Positions 10,516-22,368 of a DNA stretch of 64,000 bases are shown one piece after another. The stretch comes from Chelonoidis abingdonii (Eukaryota; Chordata; Testudines; Testudinidae): NCBI RefSeq assembly GCF_003597395.2, contig NC_133774.1, positions 40,733,735 to 40,797,734 of the forward strand, written 5' to 3'. The notes under the pieces are model-generated. The model was not told the DNA's origin. It saw only the letters and a program-made list of their open reading frames with translations, and did not search any database. Both the position numbers and the translations under genes were made by a program. The first letter of the stretch is position 1; each line of letters opens with the position of its first letter.

Positions 10516-11046
10516 GGCTATAGTGTAATTACTGTGCAACTATGTGAGCTGTCTGCACAAACATCCATTTGCCCAGGCAGCTCCCACAGAATTTGGGCTC
10601 TTTTGACTTGGGAAGACTCCCTGACTGAAGTCAGTGGTGCACTCTCTCTCTCTCTCTCTCTCCCTCTCTCGCTCTCTCATTCCAGTACTGCAGACCTTAT
10701 GAGTTGTCACACTGAAGTCAATGGGACTACTTATATGAGTCGAGGCTGGAGGATAGGATCTCAATCTGTGTGAATGAGTCAGCAGCACAAGTATGTGAGC
10801 TTTGTTTCTGGTTTCTTCTAATAACTTGGATGGTGAGCTACACTCAAATGGAGCCTAGGCTTACGGGCCAAGTGGGGATAGAGCATGTCAGTATCCACTG
10901 GGAATTTCCCATAATGGGAATAGCCTGAGACCCTGTTCTCATCCTAAAGGATATGAGTAATTCCCAATCAACCAATACAAAAATGGCATTTTTTGCATTG
11001 GGCTATATGTTTTGCTGCAGGACACAGCATCAGATCACATCCTTTT
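10516..11046. other. Unrecognised DNA
   Basis: Besides the TC microsatellite, the phrase CTGAAGTCAATGGGACTAC at about 10711 resembles the arm of a palindromic amniote MITE family, but a full element is not visible. Confidence 0.4.
10638..10680. repeat. (TC)n microsatellite
   Basis: A CT-rich run of about 40 bases. Overlapping open frames of 79 and 82 codons on the two strands are products of this simple repeat. Confidence 0.9.
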
Positions 11047-11462
11047 AAGAACATCAGAACAACCATACTGAGTCAGACCAAAGGTCCATCTAGCCCAGTG
11101 TCCTGTCTTTTGACAGTGGCCAATGCCAGGTGGTTCAGAGGGAGTGAATAGAACAAGTAATCAACAAATGATCCATCCCTTTTCGCCTGTTCCCAGCTTC
11201 TGGCAAACAGAGGCTAGGGACACCATCCCTGTCCATCTTGGCTAAGTCATTGATGGACCTATCTTCCATGAATTTATCTAGTCCTCTTTTAACCGTGTTA
11301 TAGCCTTGGCCTTCACAACATCCTCTGGCAAAGAGTTCTGGAAGTTGACTGTGCATTGTGTGAAGAAATATTTCCTTTTGTTTGTTTCACATCTTATCTA
11401 ATACTTATACCCTCCTGGCCCTGGTTGTTCGGACATCCTTATTTCAGACACCTTGTTTTCAA
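11047..11462 (-). mobile_element. CR1-type LINE 3' end, antisense
   Basis: The stretch starts AGAACATCAGAACAACCATA and continues TCTAGCCCAGTGTCCTGTC. On the minus strand it is the 3' end of a CR1 subfamily whose sense sequence also appears at 33150-33316 (TTAATGGCTATTAGCCAG). Other copies are at 20863-21198 and 31694-31859. It holds only non-coding 3' sequence. Confidence 0.75.
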
Positions 11463-13544
11463 GTCTCTTGAAGAGACAATACCAATATTATTTGAACCAT
11501 CAGATCTTGGACCATGTAGAGCTCACTAGGTTGTATTTGTAATAAACATAAAATGTCTGATTTACTCATAAGTTATAACATTGTACAGCAAAATATCTCC
11601 ATTGACATCAGGAGTGTTTCACTGGCAGAAAACTGGGGTAATGCAATGGAGAATCAGGTACATGTTTTTATGTCTGTTACTGTTGTTTGCTCTCATTTTT
11701 CTAATGATGGCACTGACTGCTTCTGCCTGAAGATGAAGAGATAGCAAAGTCACTTTAATATTTTCTTGCTCCTGAGGTAAGGTTTGTTAAAAATTTGGAT
11801 TTATATTGGGAGGGGATGGATTATCTTGATAGGATTTAAAATAGAAAAATGGCTTTTAGACTCATACTTTCCTTGTTAACTTTCTGACTTTTTGATTCTT
11901 ATTTTATTCTCCTGTATTTAAAGAACTTGACATCTGTTGGTGGGTCAGCCTATAAATGTCACCTCTCTGGTAGAATTCTCCATGAGCAATTAGAAATAAA
12001 GCACAGAACATCTAGAACAGATGGACTGCTATACAAAAAAACCTCTCCCTTTACTACTTCCATTTTTTCCAACCCAAATCTCTTTCCCTCTGTCAGACAT
12101 TTAAGCTATGGCATCAAATTAGAGTTAATCAGCTGGAGCATTTTATAATTAATGAGAAGGTCACATCCCATGTGAAATGGGGTTTTATTATCCAGCTCCA
12201 AGTTTGCAGTTTATTCACTGTAGGTTAGAAATTCTGGGCCAAATTCTGCTTTCCATTGGACCAGTGTAAATCTGGAGTAGCTCCATTCAAGCCAACAGCA
12301 TTATTTTGGATTTATATGAATGTAACAGAACAAAATCTGCCCCTTTGTTTCTAGAAGCAGAGGCAGAGACAAGAAAATTCTAGTAGCTCTACTGTTGATG
12401 AAACAACATTTAGGGAGGGGTACTGAATTTACTGGTTAGGCTGACTGAAATCTGGACATCATAGCCACTACTTTATTTTGGCTTTTTAGCCCTGGTTGCT
12501 TAAGACTAAGTCTGAAATAGCAGAGGACATGTCAGGATGTTGCCATTCCCTTTACTGAAATAAAGTAATTTTTAATGATCTAGGAAGAGATCCGCAGAAA
12601 AATTTCCCTTGTTCCATATTCCCCATGTGAACTGTGCTGAGATTCACACTTTGCTCTTCACATCTGTGGACAATTATATCACTTTTACCATCTCTCACAG
12701 CTCCTTCTGCAATCCTATTTTCTTTTCTTTTTAGCTCTTCTCTGCTGATATGAAGAGTGATATGTCTGCTGGTGGTGATGAAAAGCATCACTGTTGGCTT
12801 CCCTGAAGTGGAGCCCTGCCAGTGTTGATCATTGTTACAGAAACTAAGCTATCTCAGCTGTCCACAGAAATTTGAAATCTTCCTTGGGGTTTTAGCTGTG
12901 CTATGGACAATCAGTCCAAAGATATTGAGTCCTTGAAGTTTACACAGACACAGCTACAATTCTTGACCTGACAAGTGGCACTGGGATTTAAGCACAGTCT
13001 TCAAGATCTAAATGCCGAGTTTGCTAGCCCAACTATATCTAAGAGAATCACAGCACCGCTAATAAAGTATCCCACTGCTTTTCCAAGGAACTATGAATAA
13101 GTTATGGTTAAGTTTAAAGTTATGTGAGTAAAGAGCATGAAAAGAAATCCAAAAAGCCTTGTTAAATATTAAGTGAGAATACCGGGTAAATCATCTGACT
13201 ATTGAGTATCTGACATGGATTTTTTTTATTCTTTTACCTTGTCTTGCACTGATCCCCTTATTTTGTGTTCCAATTATTCTATTCTTTTTGCTCCTTAGAC
13301 ACTTTTGATCAGATCCTCAGCTAGTGTAAATCACAGGATCTCTATTGTGATCTTTATTTTAAAATATGCTCATCTTGTCAGTTAAAACAGTTCTGAATCA
13401 ATAGGTGTTGTCTTCTTTAAATGCCAAATTCAGACTTTCCCCAAGAAGGGTAAATTTGTGAAAATATTCTGCTTGAGTTGTTTCATGGAATAATTGCTGT
13501 GATTGCCAGATAGCATAGTTAAATCACACTTTTCATGTACAGAA
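11463..13544. other. Unrecognised DNA with one palindromic-MITE relic
   Basis: No gene was found; frames reach at most 79 codons. At about 12236-12345 the phrases GGGCCAAATTCTGC and ACAAAATCTGCCCC form approximate inverted ends around TGTAAATCTGGAGTAGCTCC. This is a worn copy of the palindromic family described at 44601-44700. Confidence 0.4.
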
Positions 13545-13710
13545 CATATCACAAACTCTTATTGGGCTCATGTAGCAATAGAGCACACCTATGATGTAAG
13601 ATTTGTATAAAAATCCTTACAGGTGAGTAAACTGAGGCATAGAATGGTTCAGTGACCACAGCGAGATTACACAGTGGCAGAACAGAGACTAGTTTCCAGG
13701 GAGTATTGGC
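13545..13710 (+). mobile_element. MIR/CORE-like SINE relic
   Basis: The phrase GAGTAAACTGAGGCATAGA, followed by a TTACACAGTGGCAGA-type stretch, matches the 3' half of MIR-like SINEs, ancient tRNA-derived repeats shared by amniotes. Boundaries are approximate. Confidence 0.55.
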
Positions 13711-14699
13711 TATTAGATAACACAGTCCATTTGTTATTTTAAGATAGTTCAGTTGATGGAATAATTATTCTTCCTGAGAAAATACATACATTTGTATTAG
13801 TTCAAAGCAAATGGAAAAAAAATCTAGAACTTGTAGTTTATTAACAACACAAAGTGTAATAGGCTGTTTTGCCCATAAGGGCTAGAGGCCTGGGGCCACT
13901 CACCTCTGATTACTAAGGAGGCACACCTAAGCAGGAATCACCTGATTCCCTTACAGAGAGCAGCAGGCAGAAACCAGGCTGCTGATCCTGCAGAGAGCTC
14001 TCAGAGGGGAATTGTGGTGGTGCTGCTGGGAGCAAGCAGGCTCTAGCGGAGAAGCCTGAAACTTGTAGGGAAAGGCTTGGGAGAATGAATGGATTTGAAA
14101 ACATTATTTTTAATGTCTAACTTAAAGCAGAACCCAAAAAGGGATAGGAATGGACAAAAGTGTTGGTAAGTTACTAAGGAAGTCCCCGAAAGGGGGAAAC
14201 TGAGGTGAAGGGCCACTTGCAGAGCCATTCTGAGGTCTGCAGGGGTGCCTGGAAGGAGGGTACACCCACACTTAGCATACCATATGTACACAAATATATA
14301 CAACACCTGCAAATGCACCAATACTCCTTGATTATAGCCTATGCAACAGGCAACAAAATGTCTGAAAAAACATTTTATTTATAATTGGTCTTGAAGGGCA
14401 ATGAACTTCTTCTGTTTGAGTCTGTTGTATCCTGGAAGGGATTTGAATGGTGTGACACAGCTGGTAGGCTCAGCCACAGAAGACTTCAATAGGCAGGCTG
14501 ACAGCTTACAGGAGGTACTGGAAGCTGAGGAGAGCAGCAGCTCCATCCCAGAAAACCAGCGGTGCTTAAAGAGGTGAGTGCAACACACCACACTTGTGTT
14601 ATGATGTCATTCCTGGAAGCACCTGATGCCATACATTAGAAGAAGGGATAAGGGGAATGTCCGAAAATGCCCAAAAATCATCAGCAGAGACCCTCCAGC
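13711..14699. other. Unrecognised DNA, possibly repeat-derived at 13860-14280
   Basis: The GC-richer block at about 13870-14280 (AGAGAGCAGCAGGCAGAAACC and on) has the look of an LTR or other dispersed repeat. I could not find ends, a poly(A) signal or a duplication. Short frames on the minus strand have no recognisable domain. Confidence 0.3.
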
Positions 14700-14765
14700 C
14701 CTTTGAGGTCAGGTCATGCTTAAAATCTGGTTTCATCTGTCCCTTCTAACCCTTTGATTCTATGA
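14700..14765 (+). mobile_element. CR1 3' tail fragment
   Basis: The phrase TGTCCCTTCTAACCC followed by GATTCTATGATGA resembles the last bases of a sense CR1, where ATTCTATG-type octamers end the element. The copy is extremely 5'-truncated. Confidence 0.45.
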
Positions 14766-17454
14766 TGAAATGAAGGGGCAACAAAACTATGTAATGGGAA
14801 CAGGAGAGGAAAGATGGGGATCAAAGGAATAAGGTCTGTGTTTAGTGTAGTTAAGTGTGTGTGTGTGAGAGAGAGACAGGAGAGAGACGGGGGGTGTTGG
14901 GGAACACTCTCTTAAGAAATTAAGTGCCTTGACTGATCACTTGCTGTGGTGACCCCAAAGAGGTGAGACTTAAGCAGAGACGTTAACATGAAACTTAATT
15001 CACATGATTTCCTTGCTTTAGATTTATAAACCAAGATGTAAACTAATTTTGTTTGTGTAGCTTTAGGGGAAAACAATCCAATTAATATGAAATCTAGAAA
15101 AAGTTCTACTGATTATCTGAATATTCCTGGTGCACGACTATAGTTTTTCTTACATTTGGGCTGTAAAGTCAGTAAATAAATGTCTTAAAGAATAAAAAAC
15201 TGACTGCACAGGGCTAACTGTAAATCAGGAGTAACTCCAGTTAAGTCAAAGGAGTCCTGCTAATGTAAATCTGATATGAGAAGAGAATAAGGACTAAATC
15301 TGAGAAATAAACATTTTCTCATGTACCTGCTGTTAGATACAAAATACTTCTGGATGATACGAATCTGTAAGAAAATGGCATGAACCATCTTGGCTTTGGA
15401 AATAAATGTTTCCTGGCTTTCTGAAGCAAATTTGTTTTTTCCATTTTGATGATTCTATATTATGGTAATAAATCACTGGGAATCAGCAGACTTTAATGTG
15501 TTGGACCAGTCTCCATAAGGGACACCTCAGTGTCTTCCTGCAGCATTTGCCTCCGACTCCTCCTTGCCCATTAAGCCAGTTTATTTGTTAATATTTCAGG
15601 TGCTTTTGTAGTTCAGCTTACTTGGGAAAGCAGCAATGTTCACTGAAGCATCTAAGAAATCTAATTACAAACCCTAGAATTGATAGGTTTTTTTTAATAT
15701 TAGGCTCTGAGGGTCAGATTCTGATCTCACCTACACCACTGTAAATCCAGAATTTCCCCACTGACACCAGTGGGGTTACTTCTGACTTACACTGTAATGG
15801 GGTGTACTGGCCCTTTAAGGATAAATGGTGCCAGAAAAACCACCTTTTCCAGGTGCTTGGAATAAACAAATGACCTGGTAGCTGAAGAGAGGAAGCGGTC
15901 CGGGGAGTTAGGAGTTGGATGAGGGAGGAAAAACTCTGACATTTCCTTTAAGGGTCCATGCTCAGGAGACCTGTAGTGTAGGCTGGGGGCAGGGCTTTCC
16001 CTCTTCTGGCCAATCAAGAGGAACTCTCCGAAGGAGGGCAGTACATATGCTGCCTTCACCCTCAGAACAAGGGAGACATTGACAGGAGAAGGAAACCAAG
16101 GTCAGAGCTTCAGCAAGAGCAGACTGGGACTGCTGGCCTTGGGTGGAGCTGACTGACAGAGGAAGAACTCTGGATGTGGGTGAAGAACTGGACCAAAGTA
16201 TAAATTAAGTTTATAGATTTTATGGTGGGGGCTCTTTGGAGATTGTTTGGATTATTTTGTGATTAAGGATTCTGAACTTTAAATTAGCTCTGGGTAGGGG
16301 TGCTGTGAGCCACAACAGAGACTGCCAAGAGCTTTAAGGGGCACCAAGAGAGAGCTAACAGGGGCAGGCTGCCTATAAAGTGACCTGTGACCACAAGATG
16401 GCATACAATACGTAGCACCCTGCTGCATACACCAATGACTCTGTGCTCCTGAATGTGGCATTTTTTCTTTCCTCTTTTTCAGAGGAGAGGTTAGCCAGTG
16501 ATGATAAAGGGTCTGATTCTGACCTTGTGCTGATGTAAATCAAGTGCGACTCCAGTGAAGGTAATTGGCCAGTTTCTGTGATAAGCCTCTGCACTGAAGG
16601 CATATACCAGGAAACATGGGAGCAAAGGGGCTCTTGATTGGCCACCTTGGCCCCTGGTATATGATAAAACAGTCCTGGAGTCTGCTCTGGCTGCCTGTGG
16701 GCTGCTCTGAAGCCCAGAATAGCAACAGAACACTGGCTACCCTTCCTCCATCCCTACAGTGGGGGTTGTGCAGGAGGAGAGCATAGAGCTGCCTAGGGTA
16801 GTTCAACACCACCTTAGTGGTGCAAGAATTCTCCGGGTAGCTGCACTTGTGCCTTGTCCACCACCATGTTTGGAGCAGATTCTAGCCTCGAGAAGTTACA
16901 ACAGTGGGAAGACAGTGTACATCAGACCAGAACCTGGCCTATCATTCTTCCAGCTAAACTCTAGGAGCGAGTGGGTTCCAATTTAACTAGAGGAGAACCT
17001 CAAAAGTTTAGGAGCTTCGGGTGAGTGTCCAGTAGTTCAGATACTTCTGAGAACTCTCTGCAGAAATTCTAATTCTGTTCCTCAGCAAAACAGCCTTCGT
17101 TGTGAAATTTCTTATACAGTACTTGTTGGTACTGGCAAGAACAGTCCACCCATACACAAATGCTCCTTTCTTTCTCTCTGCCATTCCACCCTTTATTTCC
17201 TATGAAATATTGTCATTAGTTGCTTCATCCTCAGTCTAAAGTTTCTATTTAGTGTTGACATTGTGGTGCTGATCTTTCCTAAGTGTAAATTGACAGAGCT
17301 TGTAGACAATCTACATCTGCTAGGAATCTGCCCAATAACTTTTTAGGATTTGGTCCCATAATGTTTTTAAGACTTTTGGAGGGTTCTGCCTATAACTTGT
17401 ATTTTTCCTCCCTGGAATCAGTTTCAGTTGAAAGACTTACAGAAATTGAGATGT
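14766..17454. other. Mostly unrecognised DNA with palindromic-MITE relics
   Basis: A TG/GA-rich simple repeat lies at about 14851-14890. Worn copies of the TTACAC...AGTAACTCC palindromic family occur at about 15222-15290, 15712-15800 and 16503-16570. The block at about 15800-16330 may be a decayed LTR, but ends and duplication were not found. Overlapping frames at 16279-16812 on the minus strand show no known domain. Confidence 0.4.
14851..14890. repeat. (TG)n(GA)n simple repeat
   Basis: A GTGTGTGTGTG run passes into GAGAGAGA, then into an imperfect GA-rich tail. Confidence 0.85.
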
Positions 17455-17545
17455 ATTTTCAGTTTTTTTATGAATTATTTGTATATCATAGTTCCAAGGA
17501 GCGCCTGTCATGGACGTAGATCTTGTTGTGCTAGATACTGTCTTC
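17455..17545 (+). mobile_element. MIR-like SINE fragment
   Basis: The phrases ATTTGTATATCATAG and TTGTTGTGCTAGATACTGT match the amniote MIR-like core also seen at 43545-43620, where the equivalent reads CATTGTGCTAGGTGCTGT. Confidence 0.5.
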
Positions 17546-20204
17546 CCTGTATATCTGTTCTATCATAGAGATGTGTCTCTTCAGATTAGTGCCAGTAATT
17601 TACATGTCATATTCCGGTAGCATGTTATTGGCCAGCTGTATTTGGTCTTCCTGAACAAGACTTTTAGTGTATGGTTGTTTAATGGACCAGAAAACACACA
17701 AAGTAAAGAAACAGAAAACATTTTAAAAAAATATGTAAACTGCCTTTTCATTTAATTATATAAAATGCACATCTCAGTCAATGGCCTGGGTCTGTATCTG
17801 AAAGACCGTTCTGTTCCAGTGTTTCAAAGAGAAGCTGAAATAGGGCATATAGCAAGTCTCCTTTTGGTTCCTTCTGCTCCTTGGTTAAATCTGAACTAAA
17901 ATCAATGCAGAAATTGTAGAACTAGATGCAGTTTTTCTCGTTTCAGGGCAGCAGGTAACATCACTTGATTTTTTTGAGACAGTAAAAGGTGCTTTGATAG
18001 TAAAAGACAGCAAGATTAACAGGGCAGTCATTTCCATAGTAACAGCAAGGCATGCTGGGAAATGCAACCACAAGGGAAACAGCACCACATGTGCCAGAAA
18101 TTCTGCTCCCATGGCAACAGAACCATGTGGTGGAAAACAAGCAATGCTAGAAATCTTGCCCAGAGGTCCTTTTCAGCAGAGACAGTGGATATAGTCAGCC
18201 ATTCATTTACTTTCACATTCAAACAATGTTACAGTGGAAATATTACTTTTTTAAAAAATAAACTACCATAAAACTGAGCACAGTATATAGTAATGATGAT
18301 TACTAAAGTATAAGCAGAAATGGTTAAAGAAATATCCAATTATGGGAGCTTTCTATTTTAAAAACATATTCCAATTACTTAAATGTTGTGCTATTGCAGT
18401 TCCAGAAAAATTACACAAATTAGAGCAATCTTCCCAAGCAGTGCTAGCAGAAAAAATAAAGTAATTACAATAGAGTGTAAAATACATTTCACATCTTCCG
18501 GGTTGGTTACTCGAAAATGTTTTGATTGTGTATAGGAGCTAGGTCTTATTTTCTAAAAGGAGAAAAGAAAGAGGAAGTGAAAAAGAATATAGGATAAGTG
18601 GGGGAAGGCAAGGAGAATGTAAAATAGAAGGGAAGTTGTGATCTCAAGGTTAGACAGGAATAGTAGAATGAAGAGAGAGGTGTAGAACAGAAAACCAGGA
18701 GTGTGTTTTTTTTGTTTTTTTTTTCCTCAGTATTTAAGTTTTCTGTCCAGATCACTTCAAGGAGGAAAAGAATGAGAGCTCTTCTGTCAAGGGGAAAAGG
18801 ATCTATAATATATGTGACACCTCCATCCTATGGGGCATCAGGATATTTTTAGGCTGTCAGGTACTTCTTTCCTCTGAAATCTCTTGTTCTGGTGTGTTTC
18901 TAGAATCCAGTCACTATTACTGTGATGGTGTGAATGCCTGCTTCCTAAGCAAGTCATCCACTTTTTTTCTTTAATCACACAACATGCAATACAGTTCAAC
19001 CTTTTGTATACCTTTCATTATACAAAAAAACACACACAATTCTTTTCAACAGGAGTCATTTATAAGCTGAAGTGTAAAGAGATTCTAAGGCAAAGAACAA
19101 GTGAAGTATCTCTTTGATATGATACATCCTCTGGCCTTGTCTCTACTCCCAAATAACTGGATTAACTCCACTGAAAAAAACTGGAGTTACTCCAGATCTA
19201 CACTGGTATAACTGAGAGCAGAATATGGAATTATATCTCACATTTAAGGAGGGTGGATTTGATGAGACTTTTCCATCTTTAACTTCTGTGATCCTAAACT
19301 TTAAGTGACAGTACAAGTGAAAAGAAATGCCTAAATAGAAAGTTACAGGTAAGGGACAGAGAGAAGGCCCCAGGTGGAGGAGCAGAATGGATAGAGACAT
19401 AAATGGACAGGAAGATAGTGGGGGAATTCGAGGAGCAGGTTTGAAAATAGATACTCAGTAAAGCAAAAGAAGATGTTGTGATAGTGTCCAGTTTTTCAGA
19501 ATGAGATAGCCCAACTTCAGCATGCTGAAAGAGCAGCAAGTCTGGCTGTATCACACGAAGGCCAAGGACAATGTATCCATGACACTTTCAATCCACTGAA
19601 TTTGGAATGGCATCAGTTGTATGCAGTGGAATTCAGTCAACAGTGAAATTACTTCCTATTAGGTTGCTGCTATTTTTGTTAATATCAGTCAGACTTAGCT
19701 GACTGCTTTCTGTCCAAAAATCTGTGTAAATTGGAATGGTGAAAGTGGTGAAAAATTGCTCCTTTCATATCTAAAACAGTCCTAAACTCACCTTTAAAAT
19801 TTGCTAGACTCCTCTAAGTGTAGAATTTTGTACTAGGTGGTTGGGATTGGCATTGTATCTGAACTGTACAGGAATTGTTCACCTTCTTGGACTCTATGTG
19901 GAGTTTGTTCGTTAGAACTACTTAAAGGTTTTACCCTTTTCAAGCTGTAGGATTTTCTCTTTCAACTTGTTTAAATCAATTAATCAGATTCAAAGTCACA
20001 ATAGTGAGATTTTTCAGTTCAGTTTTCCCATTTCATTTATGCATAAACTTTAAAACCTCTCAGCTAAAATACTAATAAGTGGAGGACAAATAGGATTGTA
20101 TTGCACACAGGATAGGCCCATTGGCCTCCAGAATACAGAAATTGCAGTCCTGTAGTTATAGGCTTTAACTTGAAGCTAATCTCAGATCCACGTGCAATTA
20201 TTTA
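17546..20204. other. Unrecognised DNA with one palindromic-MITE relic
   Basis: A worn palindromic element lies at about 19150-19225 (TAACTCCACTG...TGGAGTTACTCCAG). A T-rich run with T8 and T10 tracts is at about 18706-18724. Frames reach at most 86 codons and lack recognisable domains. Confidence 0.45.
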
Positions 20205-20335
20205 TGGTCATGGTCCTGATCCTGCAACTTACAATGAGCAGGCAGGCTGCTGTGCCCACGTAGAGCCCCATTAACTTTAATGTGAAGTCCACCCATGCAT
20301 TGTAAATTGCCAGACTGGAGCCTCAGATTATATGC
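20205..20335. repeat. Palindromic MITE relic (second family)
   Basis: GGTCCTGATCCTGCAACTTAC on the left and GTAAATTGCCAGACTGGAGCC on the right form a degraded inverted pair around CATTAACTTTAATG, itself a palindrome. I recognise this as a worn copy of an amniote palindromic repeat. No coding content. Confidence 0.4.
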
Positions 20336-20862
20336 ACTTGGGGGATGGGGTGCAGGTATTGTCTGTTGTCTTCTACAGTGCTGAGCAGAATGTGAGCATT
20401 TAATGAAGGATAAATAAAAATAATCAAATATAAATTAAGAAAAAAGATAACACTGTCTACAACATTACATTAGCCTTACTACAAAAATGAACCATGCTAG
20501 CTAGAAACCTTTAAATAAGATCACTGTAAATCAAGCATAAACTAGCTATATGATAGAAATATCCAATTAAAAAGCCTGTGAAATATAATATACAGTTATC
20601 ATCTGAATATGTAACTTCATAATCTTTATCAACATTACAGGAGTTCAGTGAGGATCCAGAAAATATAGTTTCATCAGAACAAAGAAACGGATGCCACTCA
20701 TTCCAAGACAATAGATAATGTATGAGATTGAGAAAATACGAGCTTGAATATATTACTTTTCTCATATGAGTTTGACTTGAAACATATGGAAACATTTGCT
20801 CAGTTACCTAAATGAGAAAAACTTGAGCCCTAAATCAGACTGTGCCCCAAAGGCAAGTTGAC
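20336..20862. other. Unrecognised DNA
   Basis: The phrase GTGCTGAGCAGAATGTGAGCA with the following AT-rich tail (20381-20430) resembles the 3' end of a dispersed amniote repeat. A 94-codon minus-strand frame at 20511-20795 has no recognisable motif. Confidence 0.4.
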
Positions 20863-21198
20863 AACATAAGAACAGCCATACTGGGTCAGACCAATGGTCC
20901 ATCTAGCCCAGTATTCTCTCTTCCAACAGCAGCTGGTGACAGATGCTTCAGAGAAAATTAACAGAAAAGGGCAATTTATTGAGTGATCTATCCCTGTCAT
21001 TCATCCCAGTTTCTGGTAGTCAGAGGTTTAGGGACACCCGAAGTCGATGGGTTGTGTCCCTGACCATCTTGGCTAATAGTCATTGATGGACCTATCCTCC
21101 ATGAACTTCTCATTCTCTTTTGAACCAAGTTATACTTTTGGCCTTCACAACATCCCCTGGCAATGAGTTCCACAGGTTGACTCTGCGTTGTCTGGAGG
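20863..21198 (-). mobile_element. CR1-type LINE 3' end, antisense
   Basis: This is the same 3' family as 11047-11462, with AACATAAGAACAGCCATACT at the start and the TCATTGATGGACCTATCC block at about 21079. A small internal segment (about 21030-21055) is unlike the other copies. Only 3' non-coding sequence remains. Confidence 0.75.
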
Positions 21199-21342
21199 TC
21201 CATGCAGTGCTTGCAGGAAAGCTGGTCAAAACACTTTTGATTAAATGAAACATTGCCAAAATAATGTTTACAAGGAGATGTATGAGGTTTTTTTCCTAAG
21301 TTTTCATTGGGATTGAGGAGTGGAGACAGGAAGACTCTCACA

Positions 21343-22368
21343 TTCTATAGCAGGGGTCGGCAAGCTATGGCACGCATGCCAAAGATGGCACAGGAGACGA
21401 TTTTTAATGGCACACTGCTGCCTGCCAGGGTCATGGCCCCACTTAACCCCCCTGCTCACCACTCTCTCCTGCAGGGGCAGGAGGCAGAAGCTTGGTCCTG
21501 CTGGCAGCCAAGCTCCCCCCCTCCCTCGCTTCTTCTCCCAGCGTGCTGCCTCCTCTCCTTCCCTGCGCCAATCAGCTGATCACCCTTGCAAGGGGGAGGA
21601 GGAATGGAGTGGAGCTGCAGCGTGCTCGCTGCTCCACGGAGAAGGCAGAGAAGAGATGGGGATGGACGGGGCCCTGGGGAAAGTGGTAGAATCGGACACA
21701 TCGCCTCTAGCCCCCTGCCATGAGTCACTCATGGCAGGGGGCTGGGAGCATCCCCATGAGCTGAGCACCCCAGCCCTCTGCCCTGACCCCTGCACCCCCT
21801 CACACACCCAGCCCCTGACATCTGCAGCCCCTACACATACTGAGCCATCCCACACCCTGACTCCTGCACCCCCTCACACACCTCCAGTCCCCATTCTGAC
21901 TCCTACACCCCCCACACATACCCAGCCCCCACCCATGCCCTGACTCTTGCACGCCCCACATCCCCACCCTGAGCACCAAATGGGAGCTCCTGCACCACCC
22001 CCCCACAGATTCCCACCTGCACCCCCAGTCTGGGGTCCCAGCTGCCGGCCCCTTGCCAGCCAGGGTCCCGCAGGCCCCACTCAGCCCGCTGCCGAACTAG
22101 GTGAATGGAACTCCAGGCCGGCAGCGGGCTGAGTAGGCCAGTGGTGTAAGATCAGCATTTTAATTTAATTTAAAATTAAAGCTTCTTAAACATTTTGAAA
22201 ACCTTGTTTACTTTACGTACAACAATAGTTTAATTATATAATACAGATTTATAGAGAGCTTCTAAAAAAGGTTAAAACGTATTACTGCCACACGAAACCT
22301 TAAGTTCAAGTGAATAAGTGAAGACTCGGCACACCACTTCTGAAAGGTTGCCGACCCCTGGTCTATAG
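21343..22368. mobile_element. Complete non-autonomous hAT element, 1010 bp
   Basis: The element runs 21351-22360. The left end CAGGGGTCGGCAAG and the right end, whose reverse complement is CAGGGGTCGGCAAC, share 13 bases. The eight flanking bases are TTCTATAG (21343-21350) and GTCTATAG (22361-22368), a hAT-sized duplication with one mismatch. The left three-quarters is GC-rich with a C-rich tandem block (about 21775-22010). The right end (22155-22340) is AT-rich, as in related turtle elements. It encodes no transposase, so it would have been moved by another hAT enzyme. Long frames inside it (for example 207 codons at 21320-21943) are chance frames in GC-rich DNA. Confidence 0.85.
21775..22010. 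repeat. C-rich degenerate tandem repeat inside hAT element
   Basis: Phrases of the type CCTGACTCCTGCACCCCC, CACACACCCAGCCCC and CCCCACACATACCCAGC recur at roughly 30-40 base spacing. The block is strongly C-rich on the plus strand. Confidence 0.6.

Noticed and set aside
16279..16812. Four overlapping minus-strand frames of 60-90 codons
   Set aside because: No shared frame, splice logic or domain wording; likely chance frames in moderately GC-rich DNA.
21320..21943. 207-codon open frame, plus strand
   Set aside because: It lies almost wholly inside the GC-rich hAT element 21351-22360 and its C-rich tandem block. Frames on both strands are open because stop codons are rare in such DNA, and no domain is visible.
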